Shown: piece after piece, positions 36,156 to 47,567 of the stretch
How positions within the stretch are numbered: position 1 is the first letter of the stretch
Layout of the letters: each line of letters opens with the position of its first letter
Assembly (NCBI GenBank): GCA_910574455.1
Contig: CAJSYZ010000002.1
Span: forward strand, 5,729,671-5,793,670
Direction of reading: 5' to 3'
Source: Trichaptum fuscoviolaceum
Lineage: Eukaryota > Basidiomycota > Agaricomycetes > Hymenochaetales > Trichaptaceae
DNA: 64,000 nt
Translations under genes and position numbers: made by a program
Notes under the pieces: generated by a model
The model's input: only the letters and a program-made list of their open reading frames with translations
Databases searched by the model: none
What the model was told of the DNA's origin: nothing

Positions 36156-38959
36156 TTAACTCAAATGAACAAATTCAGCACATTCCACTATCGATTTCGA
36201 CTCTTCTTCCTCAGGCTCTGTCCGAGCCCTCGCGCGTGAGATGAAAGCCGCAACTTTCAGCTGGCCATTAAGTGGTGGAAGTGGTAAATCAGGCCCCAAT
36301 AAATCACCGCTGACCTCATAAACACCCGCGACCACCTCCCGAAACGTGTCTGTGTACTTTGCTTTCTCGGATTCTGAAAGGGGTGTCCCGTCGGATCCCT
36401 CGGCATCTGAAGTGAACAGACTTGACAGCCTCGTAGCGGATTCATAAATCTTCTCGACGTTCCCCTCTCGCTCATGTGCGATCGCATTCAGAACTTTGCC
36501 CACAACAGATTTCCCGTTCACAATGTGCTTGAAGATTTCATCATTGGTAACTATTGCGAGCCATCTTTTCACTGTCGTATACCCGTGAATTAGAACTCTC
36601 TGCGTATTTTCCGCCTTATTCAAAGCCGAAGAAAAAAACCTCAATGTCTGGGGTTCGGCAGGGACCCCTTGATTGTCGGAGTTGCGGGGACGTTTCCTCT
36701 GAGGCTCATCTGCATCATTTGTGTAATCCGAAAGGTCACGCTTGCGATGCTCAGATGTGTAGCCAGGTGAATGAACTTCATGTCCTTGCTTTCGTAGACT
36801 TGTCGAGGCCATACTTCGAGCCAATCGTTTACGGTACCTCTCGTACGCAACCATGCGTTTCTGGCGGAAGGGCGCTACAGTTGGTTCCAATTCCTCCTTT
36901 AAGTCCTTGGACGCAAGCATATCGCTGTCTTGGAAAACAGCAATTGCCTCTTGAAGTTTGACATCAATATTTTTGCTGTTCTCCTGCCGTGCCGATAGGT
37001 CGCGTTTCACCAATACAAGTAATCGGTTCAAGTCAATTGCCCCCACAGATGGCCATCGATCATACCCATCCGGGTAGATATCCTCGTTGCTGCCAGTGGT
37101 AAGATTAATGCACGCTTTTTGCGCCGGCGTTTGATATTCGTGTGATCCTCCAGCCCCTCCTTCTTCCTTCTCAGGAGCATTGTGCAGTTCAATGCGGCTG
37201 CGAAACACGTGAATCATCTCATCCAGAAGCTCGATGTGGTTCCTATACGCAACGTAATGGGCTAGGAACAAGGGGATGAAGAAATAGAATATCCCAGACT
37301 TAAACATGGTATGCTCAAGTCTGTACCCAGTGTAATTCAGATACTTCCGCTCTCGTAGCCTGGGCAGAGGTTCTCTTTCTCGAAAGTGCGTTCTTTCGTC
37401 CAATATCGGATATAGACTTTCTCCCAATGGGGACCTAGATTGAACCAGACGGAAAGAATTTCCTTCGCCTTGAACAGTTGCATGACAGTTCACGAAGAGA
37501 TGTTTCATCTGAATGTTAAAGCTCATCCATTCTATCTTTCGCTGGCCTCGGAACTGAAGGCAAGCTTCCCTGTCGGACTTTTTGAAGGGAAGAAGGAAAA
37601 ACGAGCCGTGAACAACATAGCGTTGAAGGTCCTCCAGGAAAGACCTCAAGGTCACCCCATCCTTCGCCACTTGATTCTAGATGAAGACTGTCAGACGTTT
37701 AGAATCAATGTCAAGAAGTATGATTGTTACATACACCATCAACACTTTCACATAATAGATCGACAGTTTCAAATACCTCTTCAACGAGCTTTGCCTGTTT
37801 ACTGAAGGATTGCTTAAGGCTCGTGAGTTCTTGACAAGTTGCGCGGTGCGCCTTCTTCATCTCCGTCACCTCGTTTCTCAGAGCGGCCACCACTGCACAA
37901 AGATCGCCATCTTCCAACTGCACAACTGATGCGTCTTCCACCCTCTCTTGCTCCGCTTGCTCTCCCGTCCTAGCAGGATCCGATACGCTTTCATCGCAAC
38001 TCTTTTGCATGACCTCGTCGTGGTCATTTGTTCCGGAAGATAAACGACTGTGTATATCCTTTTGCTGAATTACATTTTGTGCAATGGTTTGCCTCGCAAT
38101 AAAGACTTATAAATTGCGTTAATTAGCAGTCCTCACTAAAAATCAATTGGTAGTAAATACCTGAAGGACCCGAATTTGGTTCGTTGATCTCAGCTTTAAC
38201 CTCCCAGGCAGGTTCCTTTCTCGGGCCTTCCACATTATTAATATTGAATTCCACTGGGTCATTTTGCGCCTCCAACACCTTACCCCTCGGGCTGTTTAAG
38301 AGACTCGTAGACTGAGCTCGCCCTCCCCAGGCGCTGTCAGATCGCTGGCTCAGAGAAGTCGAGTGGGATGGCGTCAAGTCCTTCTGGAAAACAGTTCGCC
38401 GCGTTACCTCGCGTGATGTCGGTGGGCCATCCTGTTGATAACTTGAAGATTGGACCCACTGATGCAGCGACGTTGGGAGGGAGATGGAGTGTTCGCTGAC
38501 TGATCCTGGGCTGCCGCTGCTGCGAGTAACAAGACTCATATTATCATGACGTTTATGGAGTTTCATGATGTTGTTTGGAACCTCGGAAGACCTCAGGCTG
38601 CGCCTCGGACTGCGAGTGCGTCTGGAGTCAGTCCCACTGGCAGTGGGTCTACCACGGTCCTGTGCGTGGTACCGGAGCGAGCGACTCGGGTCACTGGCAC
38701 GGTAGTCTAGTAGGGCTTCACGTTGTTCTTCAAGTTCTTGATTCAACTCCCGATACCGGTTTACTTGAGAGCTGGGTGATGACGATGCCGTTGCAGTTCT
38801 GGCACTGTTGATAGTAAGGAGGCAACACAAGGTGCCACAACGTCCACAACTGCAGGTGGGACTCAGGCTCCGAGATCGCGTCGTCCGGCGCTGGCAGCCT
38901 GAGTGACGGCAGCGGTGGCCTGCCACTGGCAGTGAGAGTTCAACGTTTGAGTTTGACAT
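36156..38959 (-). CDS. Unrecognised large protein, three-exon family, member 1
   Basis: Exons on the minus strand are 38161-38959, 37735-38105 and 36156-37676. The introns are 55 and 58 nt, phases 1 and 0, and the total is 896 residues. No family is recognised. Exon 1 encodes a Ser/Arg-rich low-complexity region with a Cys cluster (CSCGRCGTLCC) and many SR/RS pairs. Exon 2 ends in a predicted coiled coil (ALRNEVTEMKKAHR ... SLKQSFSKQAKLVEEV). Exon 3 is more globular and includes an aromatic-rich helix pair (GIFYFFIPLFLAHYVAYRNH), a basic bipartite stretch (KRPRNSD and upstream RKRL) that could be a nuclear signal, and a second conserved block near VKRWLAIVTNDEIF. The frame is uninterrupted across all three exons, which supports the splice model. 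The genes at 39606 and 49446 share the layout and intron phases. Confidence 0.65.
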
Positions 38960-39605
38960 TCTAGGCAGTGGAGTTGCAGAATTACTAGTACTAGTGAAGC
39001 GAGTAATAGTCGTCGAGCAGAGTAGATGTACTAGTAGTAGTAGTAGTGGTAGCCGGACCGACCTCAGGCTGCAGGCACTCTGGCAGGCTGCCAGCCTGAG
39101 CCTGAGTAGTAGTACTACTACAGCCGGTTACTACTAAAGATGATCGTCACCCCCCTGATTTCTGGAATTTCGAGTTTTATTACTTCCACATACTAGTACA
39201 ATCAAGTTTCTGCTTCGGAGTCTGGTATTGGCATTCATTTATACGGCTTTCTTTTCACTATTCATAAGTACTAATATAAGTGTATCAAAACCAAGTAACT
39301 AGCCAGCCTGAGCAGCCTTGAGTGAGGCTCAGGATTCAAGTTGAGCCAAGGCTACCGCATAGTAACAATATTCACAGTACCGGGACTCCTAGGTGCACTC
39401 AGGGTAGAAAGCAGAAGTACAAATCATTATCATAACAGAATCTACACAAGTGATAGTTAGCGTATCACTGCCTTTCGAATTGTACACATAAATGACATCG
39501 AACACAAGGTGAGTCCTCGTGCCATGAAGACGAACGATAGAACTGGGGGGAAGGCTAAGATGAATGTGGAATGAAGGCTCGAACAGTCAGTCCAAGTCCT
39601 GAAAA
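38960..39605. promoter_or_regulatory. Word-rich island upstream of member 1
   Basis: It holds TACTAGTAG runs (38986, 39030), CAGGCTGCCAGCCTGAGCCTGAG (39089-39113), TAGTAGTACTACTAC (39112-39126), the second copy of the TAATAGTC..AGCCGGACCGACC module, and TTCAAGTTGAGCC (39337). It includes the 3' flank of member 2 (ending at 39606). No gene. Confidence 0.5.
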
Positions 39606-41105
39606 TCAGGTAAAAGTAGAAGAAGCTTCAGCCGACTGTTCTCCTATCAACGAGCTTGACAACAGTTTCCTCAGACCCGATTTAAAGATAAGAAGATCAA
39701 AGTGTTGTCGAAGCGGATTGGAAGAAATGGGCTTGCGATCAGGGGTCAGCGCCGCTTGAATATTTACCGCCGCTTCCGCCTCCTCTGGGTTAAACCCTTG
39801 ACCAAAGGGTAGATACCCTGCCATTATTCGACACAGAGCGAGTATTCGCTGCTTTTCCTTCTCGCCAAGTGGGATGCCCAGTAGACGTTCCGAGTTTACG
39901 GCCAATTCTTCCAACGCCTTGTACTCAAGACTACGCTGGTTAAAATGGGCGATCTCGTTAAGACGAAGGCGTAAGGCGTTGTTCTCTTGAAGGATATCTT
40001 CCACCAGACCATCTACTTCGGTGAGTTGGATTGCAAGGTGACAGGCATTAGCCTTTGTGAAGTGCTCATGACAGGAGCGTCTAAGGCGCGCCAGTTTTTC
40101 AATGTCGATGACCTCGGCTTTTGGGAACTCCATCCAGATCGAGTCGCGAGTTTGAGAATTCCACTCTGAGTTCCGCAGACCGGATTCAGATTTCAACGCT
40201 TTGTCCAAAGCATCATTCCCTTCCTTGCTTAATTCCGCAACCACTTTTTCAACAGCCTTATAGGACAGATCTCCCCACCAAGCTTGTTTACCAAGCTCAT
40301 TGATGTGAGGATCGATGCCAGCGGGCGATTTCCCTTTCTTAGCTTGATCGGTGCTTCCAGTGGTGTGTAGGGAGGATGAGCTTTGACCGATAAACGAAGC
40401 TTCCTCTCGTGCTTGCCCTTCCACATTTTGATTGCCGTAGGTTCTGCCGGTGATTGGAAGTGAGTGATCGGATGGCGACTTGGAGTAATGAGCTGGCTTG
40501 CGGCGACTATGGTACACGACCTGCCTGACTGGGAGGCTCGTTGGGCCAATATAGTTCTCGTTCGCCATGCTGTCTAACTGGTCCTCGAAAACGAAGTGGA
40601 CTTTATTCAGAGCGTTTTCTTCTTCTTTAGTCAAGGTTGGCTCGGCGACAGAACTAATTAGGTTCAAGATTGAACCACGCCAGTCATCTAACAGTCCATT
40701 CTCATCTTTAGGTTGTTCGCCCCGACACTTTGCCTCCAGCTCCTTGATCCGGCAAAGTATTTGTAGGTGAAGGTTTCTGTGACATTCGTAAAAAAGTTTT
40801 AATCTTGGGGTGAAGAATCTCAACATCGTCGTAAGGGAAGGCGTCTCAGGCTGCGCCTTGTCAACAATGATTTTGTGTCGGAGAGCGGTGAAAGCGGATG
40901 AGAGTGGCTCCTCCACGTCTTGCGGGCTGATGATATCATCAAATAAAAATCGTCTCCGACCTTCCCCGTGCCAGTGGAAGAATGTGTATTTGCGACGAAT
41001 CGCCTTTTCCAGTCCGTTGGCAGAGATACCACTTTCGCCCGAATAATCGTGTCTCGATACGAGATTTGAGTGGAAAGCAGTGTCATTGGGAAAAATGACC
41101 ATGAA

Positions 41106-43605
41106 TGTTACGACCTGGGGGGAACCTGGGGGCCGGGGCGCGTTAGCGGCTTCCGGGGCAAGGCCTGGGAGAGCGCGCGGCAGCGGAGAAGGCGAAGGGG
41201 AACCGTTAAGGACGCTACAACGCCAACGGAGTCGCGCGGGGAGCGGGGCTACGGGGGCGAGACGCAAGGGGGCTCAAGGCGAGGACGGGACGGAGTCAGA
41301 GTCGAGGCTGGGAAGGCAGAGTCGAGGCGCGGGGAGACAGAGTCGAGACGCGGGGAAATGCAAAGCGGGATTCCGGCGGGAATCTGGATTCGCGCGGGAA
41401 TCTGGATTCGTGCGGGAATCTGGATTCGTGCGGGAATCTGGATTCGTGCGGGGATCTGGATTCGTGCGAGGGTCGCAGAGCGGGAATCGTTCGGGGCTTT
41501 GGCGGGAATCACAGAGCGGGATTCTGGCGGGAATCTCAGAGCGGGATTCTGGGCAGGACTCAGAGCGGGATTCGCAGAGCGGGACCCGGGACAAGACAGA
41601 GACAAGAGAGCCAGAGAGCAGGCGTGCTCAGGACGGGAGCAGAGAGCTCAGGATAACCGGGATCTCAAGGCAACACTTCTGTATCAGGAGGAGGTTCCCT
41701 AAGGAAGCACTAAGGAAGCACTCGACAAGTCAGCATTGTAAAACTATACTAGAGACAAGACAGAAACACACCTAAGGAAGCACTCGACAAGAGGACAAAA
41801 GTGAGTGCTCCTTACGGTGGCGACAGGTATTTATCTACTGGGCAGAATCTACAGGGAACGGGCATGCACAAACGCGCAACTAACTAGTTACACAATCTTG
41901 CGGGCGAAGGCCGCGCATACAGTGACGTGAATCCAGGATTCGGGATTCGGTGCGGGAACATCTGGGCAAGATCTAAGGGAACGAGCGTGAAGCATGGTCA
42001 AGTGAAACAAAGAGAACTAAAGGAATGTAATTGTGCGCGAGGTATCAGGCTGGCGCACAGGCAGCGGGGTAACGAGCGTGGGGGGCGGATGTAATGCCTA
42101 CATCGTCTCGGGATAAGTTGCAGGCAACTTCTGGCGTGGATCAGGGTCGCGGGAGATCGACAGGGACCAACTTCGAAGAAGCCGGTGCTTCGATGTCGTA
42201 ACAAAGCCTAATCGCGAGGCGCGCGCGGGGCAGGGCGACTAAGGACGGGGTTCGAGTCCTTGCGGACAATGAGATCAATCCCGCACACGGGGTGGCGGGA
42301 ATGTGGTCTACGGGCCGGGACAGGACGCTACTAACGAGACTAGTTGGCTGGCACGTGCGTGGCCAGGCCAATCACCTGGGGCTATCTCAAGACGAGGTTA
42401 GCATCGAGGAGCGGGGAAGCTAAGGGGTTTCCCTTGGACGACGGGAAACTCGCGCGATTCGCGACGGGATCATGCAGGGAATCTGGTTCAGGTTTCGACC
42501 GGGAATCGAGTTCGGGTTTCGACTGGGAATCGAGTTCGGGTTTCGACCGGGAATCGAGTTCGGGTTTCGACCGGGAATCGTAGCGGGAATCTTTCGGGAA
42601 TCAGAGCGGGAACTTAGCTGGGGTTGCGAGGGGAATCGCGGCGGGATCGAAGGCGGGAATCCTGCGGGGGATTTGCGCAGGGATTCGAGACGGGACGCGA
42701 GGCGGGAAACGAGCGGGTTTTCGACTGGGATCGTGCGGGGGAGTCTGGCGAGACTCTAGTCGGGAAACGAGCGGGGGGAGTTTGGCGGGACTCCAACCGG
42801 GACGAGTGGGGGAGTCTTGACAGGACTCCAACCGTGAACGAGCGTGGGTTGCGGGATTGTCAGAGGGGACGCTTGACAGCGTTCGCGGCGAGGCGGGATT
42901 CCTGGCGGGGCAGGCTGTGGACGAACAAGGGCAGGTCGAGAGGCACAGGATGTCGAAGGGGTTAGCTAGGGCACCGTGGCAGGACGAGCGCAGGGCAGGG
43001 TTCGTGACCGGGCAGGATTGCGGGATAGCAATCCTTGACCGCTGTCGTGTTGGCTTACTCAAGGCCAGACAGAGGTCGGCTTGGACGCAGTGGATCAATC
43101 TCCTAACTGCACTTCATGACTGTGGACGCAAGGCCGGGATCTGGTATCCGGGCATAGTCGAGAACCTACGAGGTCTGGGATAGCTATGGCTATGGCTATG
43201 GCTGTGGCAGGCTATGGCTATGGCTGTGGCTATGGTGAGTGACTTCGGGACTATGGCGAGGTACGGGGTTCACTGGAGCGGGGAACAGAGCATGACGGGA
43301 GCGGGGAGCGAGCGGGGGATCATCCTAGAGTCGGGGGAACGACGAGGCGGGCTAGGGATGGATCGAGACGCGGGGACGAGGCGGGGGACTGACGAGGAGA
43401 CGTGGGCGAGGACAAGCAGGGGCGAGGAGGTCGTAGCGGGGCGGAACTCTTAGCAGGAGAATGCATGGCGAAGCAGAGGTTCTTCTGGGATCAGAGAGCG
43501 GGGGATCCTTTCGGGATCTAGCCAAGGTCGCGATTTCGGGTTTCAGCATACCGGGTTCTGTTCGGGATTGCCTTAGACATGTTGGGGTCCTGGGGGATCC
43601 CGACA
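41106..43605 (-). repeat. LTR of the 6.5-kb element (3' LTR in element sense)
   Basis: This LTR is 2500 bp, against 2482 bp for its partner. The difference is one extra 18-bp unit in a tandem repeat. I noticed only two further substitutions (near 41984 and 42487). It contains a TATCTAC/TATTTAT promoter-like site and a TATGGC hexamer array at about 43183-43240. Confidence 0.9.
41377..41468. repeat. 18-bp minisatellite GGGAATCTGGATTCGTGC in the LTR
   Basis: Four to five units here and one fewer in the matching place of the other LTR (about 45355-45430). Confidence 0.8.
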
Positions 43606-43617
43606 TTACCCCCCTCC
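43606..43617 (-). other. Polypurine tract of the 6.5-kb element
   Basis: On the minus strand GGAGGGGGGTAA directly precedes the 3' LTR, the position of a plus-strand primer. Confidence 0.6.
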
Positions 43618-43796
43618 AAAGGTGCTACTCCGGAGCACCAAAGGATTAGAGTAGTCTTTAGCTTTCCGTACTAATTATCCAATACTTAATAACCATAATC
43701 ATCACCAAGGCGCAGAGTCTTTCGGGATTTCCGTCGAGAAACCATTATTACCAACGCGGGACTAAACATAATCCGAAAAAAAATTTGCGGGGGAAT

Positions 43797-44981
43797 CTAC
43801 CGGGTTTTGACCAAAATTCGCGCCAACGGGCGGCTTTGCTTTCGTCGAGGCGTGCCTTTCCCACCGAGCTGGGGAGAGGCAGTCAGTTTGCCTAGGCGGT
43901 CGGGTTTCGCAAGGACCAGGGGCGGGGACGAAGCGGGGGTCGAGGACGAGACTTCAGGCAGGGCGGCCTCAGGGGGCCCTTCCGGGATCGACTGGGACTG
44001 GGCTGGACGGGATTTTCGGTGCAGGAAATCTACCAACGTTCGGGACGCGTTTGCTTGTGTTTCTGCAGCACCAAGCAGTCGTTCGGGAACAACGGGGTCG
44101 AGCTGGGTCGGGATCGAAGCGGGAACTGGTTCAGGGACCGGGGAAACAGGTGCGGGAACTGGAGGCACGGCGGGAGAAGCTGGGGTCGAAGCGTCTGGAG
44201 TGGGGGACGTGACAGTCGGGACCGGGGCGGCAGTAGACGTTGACGGGATCGTTTGCAGGTCAGAGATGCATACTTGTATCAAACCCTGTAAGAGGCTTTC
44301 AACTTCGTGACGCAGGAACTGGCTGAACGCGGGATCCGTGTCTTGGACTATCCGGGTGCAGTGGGGCACCATTCGGGTCAGGACTTGTGCAACGCGGCTC
44401 AACATGGCGGGAGACGGTTCTGAGGCAGCGGGGGCGCGGGTTTCCGGGGCAGAATCCGAGGACGTAGCTTGGACACCTATCGTCGCAAACTGGCGTTTCA
44501 GGCTAGACTTCCGGGGTGCAACCTTTGCGGGGGGAGCGGCTTTTTTCACGGGAGGCCTTTCAGCACAATCGCGAATCAAGTGGCCCTTTGTTCCGCAGTA
44601 GAAGCAGAGCCCAAGTTTTCGCCTTTCATGCCTATCAGCATCAGAAAGGGTGCGCTTGGTCGAGGACGGGATTCGGGGAACCGTAGGACGGGGCATCGTG
44701 GCACGGGGCGGGGCAGTCGGACATGCGGGAACCAAATGTTCGTTAGAGCCGCAGTAGAAACAGAGGCGCAGTTTACGGCGCAGTTCGCGGGTTTCTGGGG
44801 ACGATGTCTGGGACGCAGGGCGAGAGCGGGGACGAGGTGCTACCGAGGCTGGGGAAGTTGACCGGGACGTGGCTGGCGAGGCAGGGACAGAGACAAGCCG
44901 GGGGAGCTGGACAGCAGGTGACTGTGGCCGGGAATTGCTCGAGGAAGACGAGCGCGTGGAGCGGGAGTCTGACGCGGACAT
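43797..44981 (-). CDS. Gag-like protein with two CCHC zinc knuckles
   Basis: The first ATG gives 394 residues (a longer frame upstream uses no ATG). A Ser/Pro-rich start is followed by two zinc knuckles of the CX2CX4HX4C type (CFYCGSNEHLVPAC and CFYCGTKGHLIRDC), about 60 residues apart. Then come a helical segment (SRVAQVLTRMVPHC..., FLRHEVESLLQGLIQ) and a long Pro/Ser/Thr-rich tail. The usual capsid (Retrotrans_gag) region that precedes the knuckle in the gypsy element at 61687 is not seen. It may therefore bind RNA without assembling particles alone, or ride in particles of a partner element. The knuckles resemble CYYCGEKDHLVSDC of the 61.7-kb gag. Confidence 0.75.
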   Translation of the reverse strand: MSASDSRSTRSSSSSNSRPQSPAVQLPRLVSVPASPATSRSTSPASVAPRPRSRPASQTSSPETRELRRKLRLCFYCGSNEHLVPACPTAPPRATMPRPTVPRIPSSTKRTLSDADRHERRKLGLCFYCGTKGHLIRDCAERPPVKKAAPPAKVAPRKSSLKRQFATIGVQATSSDSAPETRAPAASEPSPAMLSRVAQVLTRMVPHCTRIVQDTDPAFSQFLRHEVESLLQGLIQVCISDLQTIPSTSTAAPVPTVTSPTPDASTPASPAVPPVPAPVSPVPEPVPASIPTQLDPVVPERLLGAAETQANASRTLVDFLHRKSRPAQSQSIPEGPPEAALPEVSSSTPASSPPLVLAKPDRLGKLTASPQLGGKGTPRRKQSRPLARILVKTR

Positions 44982-45072
44982 AGCGACGCGGGGATTTTTG
45001 TCGAAGTCCGAAAAAAAAGAGTCGGGGTAAAGAACGTAGATTGTTGCCAATCCTGGTTACGGTAAGCTTTAG

Positions 45073-45083
45073 ACTTTTGTCCT
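45073..45083 (-). other. Primer-binding site, self-priming type
   Basis: In element sense AGGACAAAAGT lies 2 nt inside the 5' LTR end. It is the exact complement of ACTTTTGTCCT inside the same LTR (45754-45764 on the plus-strand scale), which sits about 30 nt after a TATA-like ATAAAT (45791-45796). The arrangement matches the Tf1/sushi class, in which the 5' end of the RNA folds back as primer. No tRNA 3'-end complement starting TGG is present. Confidence 0.75.
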
Positions 45084-45085
45084 AA

Positions 45086-47567
45086 TGTTACGACCTGGGG
45101 GGAACCTGGGGGCCGGGGCGCGTTAGCGGCTTCCGGGGCAAGGCCTGGGAGAGCGCGCGGCAGCGGAGAAGGCGAAGGGGAACCGTTAAGGACGCTACAA
45201 CGCCAACGGAGTCGCGCGGGGAGCGGGGCTACGGGGGCGAGACGCAAGGGGGCTCAAGGCGAGGACGGGACGGAGTCAGAGTCGAGGCTGGGAAGGCAGA
45301 GTCGAGGCGCGGGGAGACAGAGTCGAGACGCGGGGAAATGCAAAGCGGGATTCCGGCGGGAATCTGGATTCGCGCGGGAATCTGGATTCGTGCGGGAATC
45401 TGGATTCGTGCGGGGATCTGGATTCGTGCGAGGGTCGCAGAGCGGGAATCGTTCGGGGCTTTGGCGGGAATCACAGAGCGGGATTCTGGCGGGAATCTCA
45501 GAGCGGGATTCTGGGCAGGACTCAGAGCGGGATTCGCAGAGCGGGACCCGGGACAAGACAGAGACAAGAGAGCCAGAGAGCAGGCGTGCTCAGGACGGGA
45601 GCAGAGAGCTCAGGATAACCGGGATCTCAAGGCAACACTTCTGTATCAGGAGGAGGTTCCCTAAGGAAGCACTAAGGAAGCACTCGACAAGTCAGCATTG
45701 TAAAACTATACTAGAGACAAGACAGAAACACACCTAAGGAAGCACTCGACAAGAGGACAAAAGTGAGTGCTCCTTACGGTGGCGACAGGTATTTATCTAC
45801 TGGGCAGAATCTACAGGGAACGGGCATGCACAAACGCGCAACTAACTAGTTACACAATCTTGCGGGCGAAGGCCGCGCATACAGTGACGTGAATCCAGGA
45901 TTCGGGATTCGGTGCGGGAACATCTGGGCAAGATCTAAGGGAACGAGTGTGAAGCATGGTCAAGTGAAACAAAGAGAACTAAAGGAATGTAATTGTGCGC
46001 GAGGTATCAGGCTGGCGCACAGGCAGCGGGGTAACGAGCGTGGGGGGCGGATGTAATGCCTACATCGTCTCGGGATAAGTTGCAGGCAACTTCTGGCGTG
46101 GATCAGGGTCGCGGGAGATCGACAGGGACCAACTTCGAAGAAGCCGGTGCTTCGATGTCGTAACAAAGCCTAATCGCGAGGCGCGCGCGGGGCAGGGCGA
46201 CTAAGGACGGGGTTCGAGTCCTTGCGGACAATGAGATCAATCCCGCACACGGGGTGGCGGGAATGTGGTCTACGGGCCGGGACAGGACGCTACTAACGAG
46301 ACTAGTTGGCTGGCACGTGCGTGGCCAGGCCAATCACCTGGGGCTATCTCAAGACGAGGTTAGCATCGAGGAGCGGGGAAGCTAAGGGGTTTCCCTTGGA
46401 CGACGGGAAACTCGCGCGATTCGCGACGGGATCATGCAGGGAATCTGGTTCGGGTTTCGACCGGGAATCGAGTTCGGGTTTCGACTGGGAATCGAGTTCG
46501 GGTTTCGACCGGGAATCGAGTTCGGGTTTCGACCGGGAATCGTAGCGGGAATCTTTCGGGAATCAGAGCGGGAACTTAGCTGGGGTTGCGAGGGGAATCG
46601 CGGCGGGATCGAAGGCGGGAATCCTGCGGGGGATTTGCGCAGGGATTCGAGACGGGACGCGAGGCGGGAAACGAGCGGGTTTTCGACTGGGATCGTGCGG
46701 GGGAGTCTGGCGAGACTCTAGTCGGGAAACGAGCGGGGGGAGTTTGGCGGGACTCCAACCGGGACGAGTGGGGGAGTCTTGACAGGACTCCAACCGTGAA
46801 CGAGCGTGGGTTGCGGGATTGTCAGAGGGGACGCTTGACAGCGTTCGCGGCGAGGCGGGATTCCTGGCGGGGCAGGCTGTGGACGAACAAGGGCAGGTCG
46901 AGAGGCACAGGATGTCGAAGGGGTTAGCTAGGGCACCGTGGCAGGACGAGCGCAGGGCAGGGTTCGTGACCGGGCAGGATTGCGGGATAGCAATCCTTGA
47001 CCGCTGTCGTGTTGGCTTACTCAAGGCCAGACAGAGGTCGGCTTGGACGCAGTGGATCAATCTCCTAACTGCACTTCATGACTGTGGACGCAAGGCCGGG
47101 ATCTGGTATCCGGGCATAGTCGAGAACCTACGAGGTCTGGGATAGCTATGGCTATGGCTATGGCTGTGGCAGGCTATGGCTATGGCTGTGGCTATGGTGA
47201 GTGACTTCGGGACTATGGCGAGGTACGGGGTTCACTGGAGCGGGGAACAGAGCATGACGGGAGCGGGGAGCGAGCGGGGGATCATCCTAGAGTCGGGGGA
47301 ACGACGAGGCGGGCTAGGGATGGATCGAGACGCGGGGACGAGGCGGGGGACTGACGAGGAGACGTGGGCGAGGACAAGCAGGGGCGAGGAGGTCGTAGCG
47401 GGGCGGAACTCTTAGCAGGAGAATGCATGGCGAAGCAGAGGTTCTTCTGGGATCAGAGAGCGGGGGATCCTTTCGGGATCTAGCCAAGGTCGCGATTTCG
47501 GGTTTCAGCATACCGGGTTCTGTTCGGGATTGCCTTAGACATGTTGGGGTCCTGGGGGATCCCGACA
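45086..47567 (-). repeat. LTR of the 6.5-kb element (5' LTR in element sense)
   Basis: 2482 bp. On the minus strand it contains the presumed promoter (ATAAAT at 45791-45796) and RNA start (ACTTTTGTCCT at 45754-45764), followed by CTTGTCGAGTGCTTCCTTAGG, a word repeated further downstream in the LTR. Confidence 0.9.

Noticed and set aside
36554..36961. Plus-strand frame opposite the large gene at 36156
   Set aside because: It overlaps a well-supported spliced minus-strand gene and has no recognisable content.
41103..41267. N-terminal extension of the 39.6-kb reading frame through the LTR (Pro/Leu-rich leader)
   Set aside because: Its start is a TTG within the LTR; the part upstream of the junction is LTR sequence read by chance in frame.
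41080..41775. Open frames with repeated RESGFV / IWIRAG peptides in the LTRs, and others at 42344-43653 and 45338-47677
   Set aside because: They fall inside the LTRs, are driven by the 18-bp and 27-bp minisatellites, and have no known motif.
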